A stretch of 22,882 nucleotides of DNA from Alphaproteobacteria bacterium (lineage in GTDB: Bacteria > Pseudomonadota > Alphaproteobacteria > UBA828). The position numbers and the translations under genes were made by a program. This document shows positions 7,319 through 14,401 of the stretch, piece after piece (positions within the stretch are counted from its first letter, which is position 1; every line of letters begins with the position of its first letter). The stretch spans positions 1 to 22,882 of the forward strand of contig JAJDVB010000110.1 of assembly GCA_022826345.1 (NCBI GenBank), read 5' to 3'. The notes beneath the pieces are model-generated. The model saw only the letters and a list, made by a program, of their open reading frames with translations, ran no database searches and was not told the DNA's origin.

Positions 7319-8428
7319 ATGACTGACCTCTATCAAAAGACAGCAAGACACTCGTTGACGCGCCGACGTTTTTTGAAGGCCGGCGCCTCTATTGCGGCCG
7401 GCGCGGTCGCCGCACCGACCATCCTTTCTAAACGCGCGGCAGCCGCCGACGAGTTGAATGTCTTGACTTGGTGCGATCACCTTGATCCGAAACTTATCGG
7501 TCCGTTTGAGGAAGAGCATGGTGTCCGCGTGAATCTCAAGGACTATGAGGGCACTGGGGCCGCGCTCGCGCTGCTTGAGCAATCCGGGCCCGGCGACTGG
7601 GACGTTTGGGTCGTCAACTCGAACGATGTGCCGGAAGTCGCGAAGCAGATAAACTTCTCTGTGCTGTCGGAAAGCGATTTCGATATGGACAGTATCTTTC
7701 CGGAAACGCGCGAGCCTCTGTTCCACTATAAGGACGGCAACATGATCGCTGTTCCGGAGAAATTCGGCTACTCGTCGATCGCCTTCAACCGCGAAAAAGT
7801 CGACGTCGAGGATATGGAGACGATCTCCGTTCTCTGGAACGAGAAATATGCCGGCCGCATCGGAATTTTCGATTGGTATCAGCCGGTGATGCAGACACTT
7901 CTGGTGTGCAACGGCGGCGATCCAAAAAACATGACGATGGCCGACCTCGAGCCCATCCGCGAACAGCTGCTGAAGATAAAGAAGGTCGTCGCGCTCATCT
8001 CCGATGTGGTGACCTGCCAGACCGCGATCGCCACGGGAGATATCGATATCCTCGGCGGCGGTGCGGAGTTCATCGTTGCCCAGTTGGCCGCTTCCGAAAT
8101 GCCGCAGCTCGACTGGATGGTGCCGAAGGAGGGTGCGTCGCGTTGGATGCAGTCCATCACGATCCTGGAGGACTCCACGCGGAAGGAACTCGCGCTGAAG
8201 TTCCTGCAGTACATCATGAGCAACGAAGGCCAGGCGCGATTGGCCACAGCCGAGTGCTTCTGGGCAATGCCCACCAATATGAATGCGGCGCTCAGCGATT
8301 TGGAGAAGAAGGCCCTGCGCTGGGACAAGCAGCCCGAGTACTTGGCTAACACAGTGTACGATATTCGCCAGGGACCCGAGCTCGATCAAGCGCAGATCGA
8401 TATCTGGGCCGAATTCTTGCAAGCTTGA
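7319..8428 (+). CDS. Periplasmic substrate-binding protein, PotD-like, Tat-exported
   Basis: A 369-residue extracellular solute-binding protein of the spermidine/putrescine-type class, the periplasmic receptor for the divergent PotABC-like system. The N-terminus carries a twin-arginine signal (LTRRRFLKAG, 13-22), a hydrophobic stretch and a likely cleavage site in the KRAAAADE region (about 39-45). The mature part begins with ELNVLTWCDHLDP, typical of the fold. Later LDWMVPKEGASRWMQSITI and the closing helices match the family. Start: ATG at 7319 with GGGAGGAG about 8 nt upstream; an open frame reaching 7295 lacks support. Tat export suggests the protein folds before export. Closest function by family is polyamine-like ligand binding, but the flanking amidohydrolases argue for another nitrogen compound. 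Confidence 0.9.
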   Translation: MTDLYQKTARHSLTRRRFLKAGASIAAGAVAAPTILSKRAAAADELNVLTWCDHLDPKLIGPFEEEHGVRVNLKDYEGTGAALALLEQSGPGDWDVWVVNSNDVPEVAKQINFSVLSESDFDMDSIFPETREPLFHYKDGNMIAVPEKFGYSSIAFNREKVDVEDMETISVLWNEKYAGRIGIFDWYQPVMQTLLVCNGGDPKNMTMADLEPIREQLLKIKKVVALISDVVTCQTAIATGDIDILGGGAEFIVAQLAASEMPQLDWMVPKEGASRWMQSITILEDSTRKELALKFLQYIMSNEGQARLATAECFWAMPTNMNAALSDLEKKALRWDKQPEYLANTVYDIRQGPELDQAQIDIWAEFLQA

Positions 8429-8574
8429 TCGCTGCTCATTTGATCTCCTTGTGAGCGGCAAGAGGAGGATGTACAGGCGCGATCGTTAGCCTTGAACACC
8501 GCCGCTGATGCCAACCGTTAGCGTCGCGCCTGTGTTGTTGCGGCAATAGGGGTGCCCTGCCGCCACGCGACAGG

Positions 8575-8603
8575 TTGCGCGGAACGCCGATCGTGTGTAT
8601 ATA
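8575..8603 (+). promoter_or_regulatory. Candidate promoter of hicAB
   Basis: TTGCGC (8575-8580) and TATATA (8598-8603) are separated by exactly 17 bp. The expected transcription start falls at about 8610, essentially at the hicA ATG (8611), and no Shine-Dalgarno sequence lies between them. Confidence 0.55.
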
Positions 8604-8610
8604 GTTGCGC

Positions 8611-8793
8611 ATGCCTCGCAGCAGCCGCGAGATCGTGAAGCGTCTCAAGGCCGAAGGCTTCGAGCTCGTGAGCGTCAAGGGCTCTCACCACAAGTTCAGG
8701 AAGGGCGAGATCACCGTGGTGGTTCCGCACCCTAAGAAGGACTTGCCGTTAGGCACTGCGCGGAGCATCGCGCGGCGGGTCGGCTGGATCTGA
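8611..8793 (+). CDS. hicA: HicA-family toxin (mRNA interferase)
   Basis: A 60-residue protein of the HicA/YcfA family, toxins that cleave mRNA using a dsRNA-binding-like fold. The family layout is complete: SREIVKRLKAEGF, then GSHHKF (24-29) with the conserved catalytic histidine, then the VVPHPKKDLPLGTARSI block. A TTG six nt upstream is in frame, but ATG at 8611 gives the normal N-terminus (MPRSSREI). No ribosome-binding site is visible, and the likely promoter would make the transcript leaderless. HicB follows 10 nt downstream, so the two form a standard type II toxin-antitoxin operon. Confidence 0.9.
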   Translation: MPRSSREIVKRLKAEGFELVSVKGSHHKFRKGEITVVVPHPKKDLPLGTARSIARRVGWI

Positions 8794-8803
8794 GGAGGCA
8801 GGC

Positions 8804-9193
8804 ATGCACTACGTGGCCGTCATCGACAAGGACCCGGGCAGCGCCTACGGGATCCAGTTTCCGGAGGTTCCGGGATGCTTTTCGGCCGCCGACAGTTTCG
8901 AGGAAATCGTTCCCAACGCGATCGAAGCGTTGAGCCTGTTCTTCGAGGACGGCGAGCCCTTGCCGCCTCGCGGCATGGAAGCCGTGCGCGATGAGGTTGC
9001 CGGGAACATCGCAGACGGCGCCGTACTCATGATGATTCCCTACGTTCGGGACCGGAAGAGGGTGGTGCGGGTGAATCTAAGCCTGGAGAAGGGGTTCCTC
9101 GACACCCTGGACGAGGCGGCGCAGATGCGGGGGATGACGCGGTCGGCGTTCGTCCAGAAGGCCGCGACGCGGGAAATCCTCGACCCGGCATGA
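8804..9193 (+). CDS. hicB: HicB-family antitoxin
   Basis: A 129-residue antitoxin that binds and blocks HicA and represses the operon. The N-terminal half is the partial RNase-H-like HicB fold (YGIQFPEVPGCFSAADSFEE, 15-34). The C-terminal part (about 86-125) is a ribbon-helix-helix DNA-binding domain: RVVRVNLSLEKGFLDTLDEA followed by MTRSAFVQKAA. Start: ATG at 8804 with GAGGAGG about 6 nt upstream, a strong signal compared with the poor start context of hicA and consistent with antitoxin made in excess. Confidence 0.92.
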   Translation: MHYVAVIDKDPGSAYGIQFPEVPGCFSAADSFEEIVPNAIEALSLFFEDGEPLPPRGMEAVRDEVAGNIADGAVLMMIPYVRDRKRVVRVNLSLEKGFLDTLDEAAQMRGMTRSAFVQKAATREILDPA

Positions 9194-9955
9194 CGCGGGT
9201 ATGGCTGGCGGCGCCCGTCTCGGGTGCCTGCTTTCCAGCCGCAGTTTCCGTCCCTGCTGTCACGCCGAATTCCATCGGAGCGCGGCGGGGTGTCGATCGT
9301 CCGTTCGCGTTGCAGGGGCAATTGCGCCATCGGGCAGCGGACCTCAGTGAAGCGGCTCGCCGCCCCGGGCGGCGGCCATGGAGCGCCCGACGATGGCGCA
9401 CCACGCCCCGCGGTCGAGGCCGAGGCGGGCCTTATGCCGGTCGCAGAGCCGCTCAGCATATGCGACTCCCCATACGGCTTCGCTCCGCGTGACGGGGGCA
9501 CTGCACGAAGCCGCGCGGGTCCCCCTATTGACCACCGAGACGACCTCCGCCGTGCCAATCAGTTGGGTCAATATTGAATGCCGATCTACACACACCGTGA
9601 AATTCGCGAGGGGCTCCGCTGTCTAAACCGATACAGCGTCCTGGTAAGCGCTCTGCAGCCAGGTTGTGGACCGATCGCGGCCGTCGTCGAAGTAACGCGT
9701 TCCCCGGAGTAGCGGCGCTTTCGTAACACAGGAACGAACTCTGTCCGCAGGCTACAACCGGAGGCTGGGCGAATAGAAGTCCCAGGGCGATGGAAACCGA
9801 TGGGGCGTCGGGTGACAGCCGCGCGGAGGGACCACACGTGGATTTGGCGTCTTGCCTGGCGCGTACTGGATCGCCCTCGTTCCCTTGTCGGTGAAGGCAT
9901 ATCCTCTCAGGCACTGCTCCCGGACGGCGGGCCCACGCGGAGTCGCGGAGATCGC
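9194..9955. other. Gene-poor stretch between hicB and the lipoprotein gene
   Basis: No recognisable complete gene. The minus strand has an open frame at 9344-9595 whose last 45 or so codons (for example ERLCDRHKARLGLDRGAWC) have very GC-rich third positions. They resemble the end of a real protein, but I cannot name it and no supported start exists. The rest, about 9550-9955, reads as non-coding or degraded DNA in all frames. Confidence 0.5.
9210..9228 (+). terminator. Candidate hairpin terminator after hicAB
   Basis: GGCGCCCG and CGGGTGCC form an 8-bp stem (one G-U pair) with loop TCT, about 16 nt after the hicB stop codon. The following tract (TGCTTTCC) is only weakly T-rich, so termination may be inefficient. 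Confidence 0.4.
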
Positions 9956-11119
9956 CTACCGATCGCGTTTGCCCGCGAATGCGCCCGCGATGCCGTTGCG
10001 GTGGAACAGCCCGCCTGCTTCCTCGTGGCCGGGGCCGTAAAGACGGCCGTAAATGCTTCCCTGTGCTCCGGCGCCGAAGCTTCCGTCCCGGAAATATCCG
10101 GATCCGTCGTTGAACAGCACGTCGTCGGTCCCGAACTCCCTACCCTGGAGAGGTAGCCCGCGCCAGACCATGTCGCCGATGCCGGCGCCGGTGTCCTCGT
10201 TCACGATGTTGGTGAACGCGACATCGACCGAGACGCCGGCCCCTGTAGCGATGCCGGAAACGGTGACGGCCGAATCGCCATGCACGAAGGCTCCGGGCCC
10301 GCTGGACAGGGAGGCCTTCACGCCGGACATGACGCCCGACCAGGTTGCCGTGTCGCTTGGCGAGGTCAACGGGCCGGAGTGGCTCGCGTCTCCGAACCAG
10401 GTGGAGTGGTAATGACTGGAGCCTGCGTCCCCTTGCATCGCGAACGTCTCCACGAGAAAGAACCCATGGTCCATCCAGGCACCTAACGCCCGATGGATGG
10501 CTGAACGCTGCCCTTCGACCACGGTCCGCGCCTTGCTTGCCAGCGCAATCCCCCGGCGCGGCTGGAGGGGCTCGAAACCCGAGAGATCGGGCCGGTGATC
10601 GTCACTCGGGTGGCGGGCACCACCTGCGGCAGGCCGGTCGACATGAATCGCGTCCGCGACCGGACATCCCAATGCTTCGCAGGTCGCAATCCCTCCCCCG
10701 AAGCTGACCGCAACGGGCCAAGTCGAATCGTACAGCCTGCGCCGAAGCAGATCCTCGACCGCTTCCGTGGCCGGCGACCGGAGCACGATGGCGGGCACGC
10801 CGCCGGAGGGGTCGTAGCCGACGCTCCCGTCGGCGCCGACGACGACCTCGCATGCAGGTGTATCGGCCGGACAGTGGATGGTTACGTTGCCACGGTCCTC
10901 GGCCGCGCCGGACTCGACAGTGATGCGGCTCCCCGGATCGAGCCCGTGGTTCGCGGTCACACCGGCAAGAGCCCTGACATCTTCGGGCTGTGCCGGTTGC
11001 CCGCTATTGCCCGCACAACCGGGCATCATCGCCGTAAGGGACACGACTACCGCCAGCACCGAGACGCAACGAAACAGCCCGATCCGGATCAGAAACGATC
11101 CCATGAAGTCATTGTTCAT
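9956..11119 (-). CDS. Lipoprotein with TbpB-like C-terminal beta-barrel domain
   Basis: A 387-residue predicted lipoprotein of unknown function. The N-terminus has a basic start, a hydrophobic stretch (about 15-31) and a lipobox-like MPGC with C35 as the probable lipidated cysteine. Much of the middle is low in recognisable motifs. The C-terminal part alternates short glycine-rich beta strands and ends with GGLFHRNGIAGAFAGKRDR, the pattern that closes the beta-barrels of transferrin-binding-protein B-like and related surface lipoproteins. It is therefore probably anchored in the outer membrane and possibly surface exposed. Start: ATG at 11119, with a second ATG at 11104; neither has a strong ribosome-binding site. 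It stands alone between two toxin-antitoxin pairs, typical of accessory-island cargo. Iron or host binding is not shown. Confidence 0.65.
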   Translation of the reverse strand: MNNDFMGSFLIRIGLFRCVSVLAVVVSLTAMMPGCAGNSGQPAQPEDVRALAGVTANHGLDPGSRITVESGAAEDRGNVTIHCPADTPACEVVVGADGSVGYDPSGGVPAIVLRSPATEAVEDLLRRRLYDSTWPVAVSFGGGIATCEALGCPVADAIHVDRPAAGGARHPSDDHRPDLSGFEPLQPRRGIALASKARTVVEGQRSAIHRALGAWMDHGFFLVETFAMQGDAGSSHYHSTWFGDASHSGPLTSPSDTATWSGVMSGVKASLSSGPGAFVHGDSAVTVSGIATGAGVSVDVAFTNIVNEDTGAGIGDMVWRGLPLQGREFGTDDVLFNDGSGYFRDGSFGAGAQGSIYGRLYGPGHEEAGGLFHRNGIAGAFAGKRDR

Positions 11120-11349
11120 GTATCGAACTTATCACCGTCCGGTCCCGCACGCGACCCGAAGGGCTGTCCGCGCGAACTGTTGTTCGGCGCGCACATTGGA
11201 CGCCGATCGGCGTGGTAATGTATTGATTTCTTTTGATGTTGGGCGGGGGGTCAAACGGCGACGCCGAACAACATTCATGAGTGCAGCAAGCGGTCAAAGG
11301 GTTCGGTGAACTGCGCTTGGAGTGTGCCCTGCCGGCTCGACATGCCTGC

Positions 11350-11361
11350 ACCATATATGGT
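11350..11361. promoter_or_regulatory. Palindrome ahead of HigB-like toxin gene, likely operator
   Basis: ACCATATATGGT is a perfect 12-bp palindrome ending 14 nt before the toxin ATG at 11376. It overlaps AT-rich sequence that could act as a -10 element. The position suits autorepression by the XRE-type antitoxin, alone or with the toxin. Confidence 0.5.
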
Positions 11362-11375
11362 ACAGGCGCTCCGTG

Positions 11376-11735
11376 ATGCCGCCCAACAAAGTCGTCGTTG
11401 CTCGGCTCTTTCGTCTGGCTAGCGGTCGCGAGCCAGTACGTGAATGGCTAAGAGAGTTGTCCGCGGAAGACCGAAAGTTGATCGGCCGAGACCTGATGAA
11501 AGTCGAGTTCGGGTGGCTTTGCGGGCTGTCCCTGTGCCGGCCGCTGACCGGCCACGCCGGTTTGTTCGAAGTTCGAAGCAAGCTGACGGGCGGGAGGAGC
11601 GCCAGGGTGATCTTCACCGTGTCCACGGGGGTCATGTTGCTCCTGCACGGCTTTATCAAGAAGAGCCGGGCGACGCCCCATGGGGAGCTCGAGCTGGCGG
11701 AACGGCGGAGGAGGGATCATGAGCGAAACGGGTGA
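11376..11735 (+). CDS. HigB/RelE-like toxin (phage-derived Gp49-like family)
   Basis: A 119-residue toxin of the Gp49-like/HigB group in the RelE superfamily, which generally cleaves mRNA on ribosomes. Family features include FEVRSKLTGGRSARVIFTV (about 63-81), then VMLLLHGFIKKSRATPHGELELAERR (about 84-109), with the basic, aromatic and charged residues typical of the C-terminus. The frame is open from 11322, but the ATG at 11376 gives a normal N-terminus; an overlapping GTG at 11373 is also possible. There is no strong ribosome-binding site. The toxin gene comes first and overlaps the antitoxin gene by 17 bp, the toxin-first order of higBA systems. Confidence 0.88.
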   Translation: MPPNKVVVARLFRLASGREPVREWLRELSAEDRKLIGRDLMKVEFGWLCGLSLCRPLTGHAGLFEVRSKLTGGRSARVIFTVSTGVMLLLHGFIKKSRATPHGELELAERRRRDHERNG

Positions 11736-12021
11736 ACGCAACTCTCGCGTTGGGACGACTCTGGAGAGTCTTCTACGCGAAGATGACAGTTACGAAGAGG
11801 CAAAGAACCAGGCGGTCAAGTCCGTTCTCGCCTACAAGTTGGAGCAGGCGATGGAGGCGCAGAAACTGTCGAAGACAGGCATGGCTGCTCGCATGGATAC
11901 CAGCCGCTCTCAGTTGGATCGTCTGCTGGATCCTGAGAACGACGGAGTCACTCTACACACACTAAAGCGCGCTGCGGCAGCCGTAGGTATGCGACTAGAA
12001 ATCGAACTCCGTCAGGTCTAG
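11719..12021 (+). CDS. XRE-family antitoxin (HigA-like)
   Basis: A 100-residue helix-turn-helix antitoxin paired with the upstream toxin. The HTH lies in the C-terminal half: KLEQAMEAQKLSKTGMAARM, then DTSRSQLDRLLDPEN as recognition helix region, then VTLHTLKRAAAAVGMRLEIEL. The first 30 residues or so probably wrap the toxin. Start: ATG at 11719 with GGAGGAGGG a few nt upstream, inside the end of the toxin gene. It probably binds the palindrome at 11350-11361 to repress the operon. Confidence 0.88.
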   Translation: MSETGERNSRVGTTLESLLREDDSYEEAKNQAVKSVLAYKLEQAMEAQKLSKTGMAARMDTSRSQLDRLLDPENDGVTLHTLKRAAAAVGMRLEIELRQV

Positions 12022-12946
12022 CGAGACTTATCCGGATCCTGTGCGCCGCACTGAATCAGGGTTTGCCGGCGGGAGCAATCAAGGCATGGCCGAACCCGGC
12101 AGCGGTTCTTGCAGCACTGTCTTCGGGGTCGTTGCTGTCGCACAGGTATCCCGCGCCGCTGCAGGCGACGGCGGGACTCCACGCCAGACGGTCGCGGGCC
12201 TTTCGGTTTCTCACGGAAACGCTCTCGCATCCTGTCGCTCGCCGCAGCCGGCACTTCCTGGAATTCACGCGCCTGCCGGTGCAACCGGCGCCTCCGCGAG
12301 AGCGCCCCAGGAGCGGCGGCCCGCGTTCATGGCCTGTCGCACGTCCGCCAGGGACGGAATCCGGTTGTCGCGAATCCAGCTCTCGTTTCGATCCGGCGCG
12401 ACGCCTTCTCACGACGAACCCGGCACCTCGCTCTTGGAAGCGCGCAGGAGCACGCGGGAGCTCGAGCACAACTGCTTCCGCCTTGATGACGGCGGCTGCA
12501 AGGTGGGCATTGGAATTGCGGGAAGAGCAGAGAGGAAAAGACTAACGGATTCAGGGGACTAGGCTGAATGGCGGGGAAGTGTCAGGATTGGGGCGGGGAG
12601 GCCTCGTTTGTGGACTGCAGCGTCGAGTTTACCAAGACGAGTCGCGCGGTGTCTATAGTCATCGCAATGTCTTGCAACGTGCCTGGGGCGAACCCCGAAT
12701 CGGCGGGCGACGCACCTAAGCCCATACAGGCTATCTGCTGTGCCGTCAACCCGCGCATACCGCGTTGACCCTCCAGGACATCCTCCCCGTCACCGCCGCT
12801 GTTTTGCACACCGTCACGACGTCCCTCTTGTCATCTGGCATGCCACAACGCAAGCACGCCACATGCGGGCGGTGAATGCAAGTGCGGAATCGCACTCGGC
12901 ATAGAATTGTTGGGCGAAAGATTATGCCGGGCAAGCCTGTCTGTTC
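12022..12946. other. Gene-poor stretch between antitoxin and recombinase genes
   Basis: About 925 bp with no gene I can support. Several overlapping frames stay open on both strands between 12040 and 12560 but are arginine/serine-rich shadows without start signals. A 75-codon minus-strand frame (12809-12582, GTG start) has plausible composition (RGLTAQQIACMGLGASPADSG) but no homologue I recognise and no ribosome-binding site. I see no tRNA, hairpin array or repeat cluster. Confidence 0.5.
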
Positions 12947-14401
12947 TCATGCGGCACGGGCGGTCGTGTCGGCGTCGGACCTGGACGACGCGGGGATATT
13001 GCCTTGCTGCCTCGGCGGGAGAATGTCCGCCCCGATGTCGGCCGCAATCCTCGCGGCCGATGCCCGCATCGCTTCCTTAACTATGGGACCGCGCACCGCG
13101 TGGCCCTGAAGGGCGCCCCGCGTGATGCGCCCGACACCAATGCGCGTCGCTCCGCCTGGTCCTCGCGACACAGAGGCGCGGTCCGGCGCATGACCTTCAA
13201 GCACGTCCTCGGCGATATCTCTGGCGACTCTTATTGCAGCGTCTTTGACGGCGTCTCGCGTGAGGTGGGTGTAGCGGGCGGTGGTCTGGACCTGGGCGTG
13301 GCCGAGGAGCTTCGCGATCACCGGCAGGCTCTCGCCCAGCGCCAAGGCGCGTGACGCATAGCTGTGGCGCAGGTCGTGGATGCGCACGTCGTCGAGGCCG
13401 GCGCGGGCGCGCACCCGGCGCCAGGGCTCGAACAGGCTCGACAGCCGGGCGCCCGGCTTCGCGCCGGGGATCACCCAGGGGTTGTCGGGAAGGCGCGGCA
13501 GGGTGGCCAGCACTTGCGCCGCCTCGGGCGAGAGCGAGACCGTGCGCGGGCCGGTCTTGGAGTCGGTGAGATGGAGCTCCTGTGTTTGCAGATGCACGTC
13601 CTCCCAGCGCAGCGTCAGGATCTCGTTGCGCCGGCAGCCGGTCAGCATCAGCAGGCGGAGCGCCGCCGCCGCATGAGGCGAGATACACCCCTCCGCCTCC
13701 ATCTCGTCCAGCACGCGGCCGAGCCGCTGAAACTCCGCATCGGTGAGGAAGCGCTCGCGCCGGCGTGTCCGGTACTTTGGGACAGTCCGGCAGGGGTTGC
13801 TCATCTCCCCCGCCACGCCCCAGGCGATACCCTGGTCGATCATGCGCGAGAGGGTCGCGATCACCAGGTTGGCCATGGCCGGGCGGTCGCTGAGTGAATG
13901 CTGCAGGTCGGCCACCTGCGAACGGCCGAGCGACGAGACAGGACGGGTGCCGAGGGCGGGCACGATGTAGCGCTCGATGGCGAGCCGGTACTGGGCTGCG
14001 GTGGTCGGCTTGCAGCGCACCGCCACGTGCTCGCGCAGGTAGCGTTGGGCCAGCGCTGCGACGGTGATGCTCTCGGTCTTTTGTGCCTCTGGAACCGGCT
14101 CATCGCCCGCCCTGATGCGCGCGATGATGAGGGCCGCGCGCCGGCGGGCTTCTGCGGCACCGATCACCCCGTGGCGGCCCACGGTGATGCGCTTCGTGCC
14201 TTGGGGCCCCCGCGTCTGCACGACATAGACCTTGGCGCCGGAGGGATAGACCCGGACGCCGAAGCCGGTGAGCGCCCGGTCCCACACCACCGTGTCCCTG
14301 CCGGCAGGGAGCGCCGCCACGGTGTGCTCCGTGATCGTCCCCTGCGCGGGAAGCGCCGAGGGCACTGCCGAGGGAAGTGCCGGGGGCACTGACACGTTCA
14401 T
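12947..14401 (-). CDS. Tyrosine recombinase / integrase, second of a tandem pair
   Basis: A 484-residue site-specific recombinase. The N-terminal arm-binding domain (about 35-105, with GFGVRVYPSGAKVYVVQTRG) matches the P4-type integrase module, followed by a SAM-like core-binding domain (about 110-205). The catalytic domain is complete: TGCRRNE (R257), DSKTG (K282), HDLRHSYAS (H342, R345), LLGH (H368) and the nucleophile in ARYTHL (Y377). A tail of about 107 residues after the tyrosine is unusually long and holds two related helical segments (KDAAIRVARDIAEDVL and KEAMRASAARIAADIGADIL). Its ATG overlaps the stop of the other recombinase by 4 bp, indicating coupled translation. It probably integrates or excises the surrounding island. 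Confidence 0.93.
   Translation of the reverse strand: MNVSVPPALPSAVPSALPAQGTITEHTVAALPAGRDTVVWDRALTGFGVRVYPSGAKVYVVQTRGPQGTKRITVGRHGVIGAAEARRRAALIIARIRAGDEPVPEAQKTESITVAALAQRYLREHVAVRCKPTTAAQYRLAIERYIVPALGTRPVSSLGRSQVADLQHSLSDRPAMANLVIATLSRMIDQGIAWGVAGEMSNPCRTVPKYRTRRRERFLTDAEFQRLGRVLDEMEAEGCISPHAAAALRLLMLTGCRRNEILTLRWEDVHLQTQELHLTDSKTGPRTVSLSPEAAQVLATLPRLPDNPWVIPGAKPGARLSSLFEPWRRVRARAGLDDVRIHDLRHSYASRALALGESLPVIAKLLGHAQVQTTARYTHLTRDAVKDAAIRVARDIAEDVLEGHAPDRASVSRGPGGATRIGVGRITRGALQGHAVRGPIVKEAMRASAARIAADIGADILPPRQQGNIPASSRSDADTTARAA

Noticed and set aside
7253..8461. 402-codon minus-strand open frame opposite the PotD-like gene
   Set aside because: The plus strand has a Tat signal, ribosome-binding site and binding-protein family features; the minus frame is its shadow.
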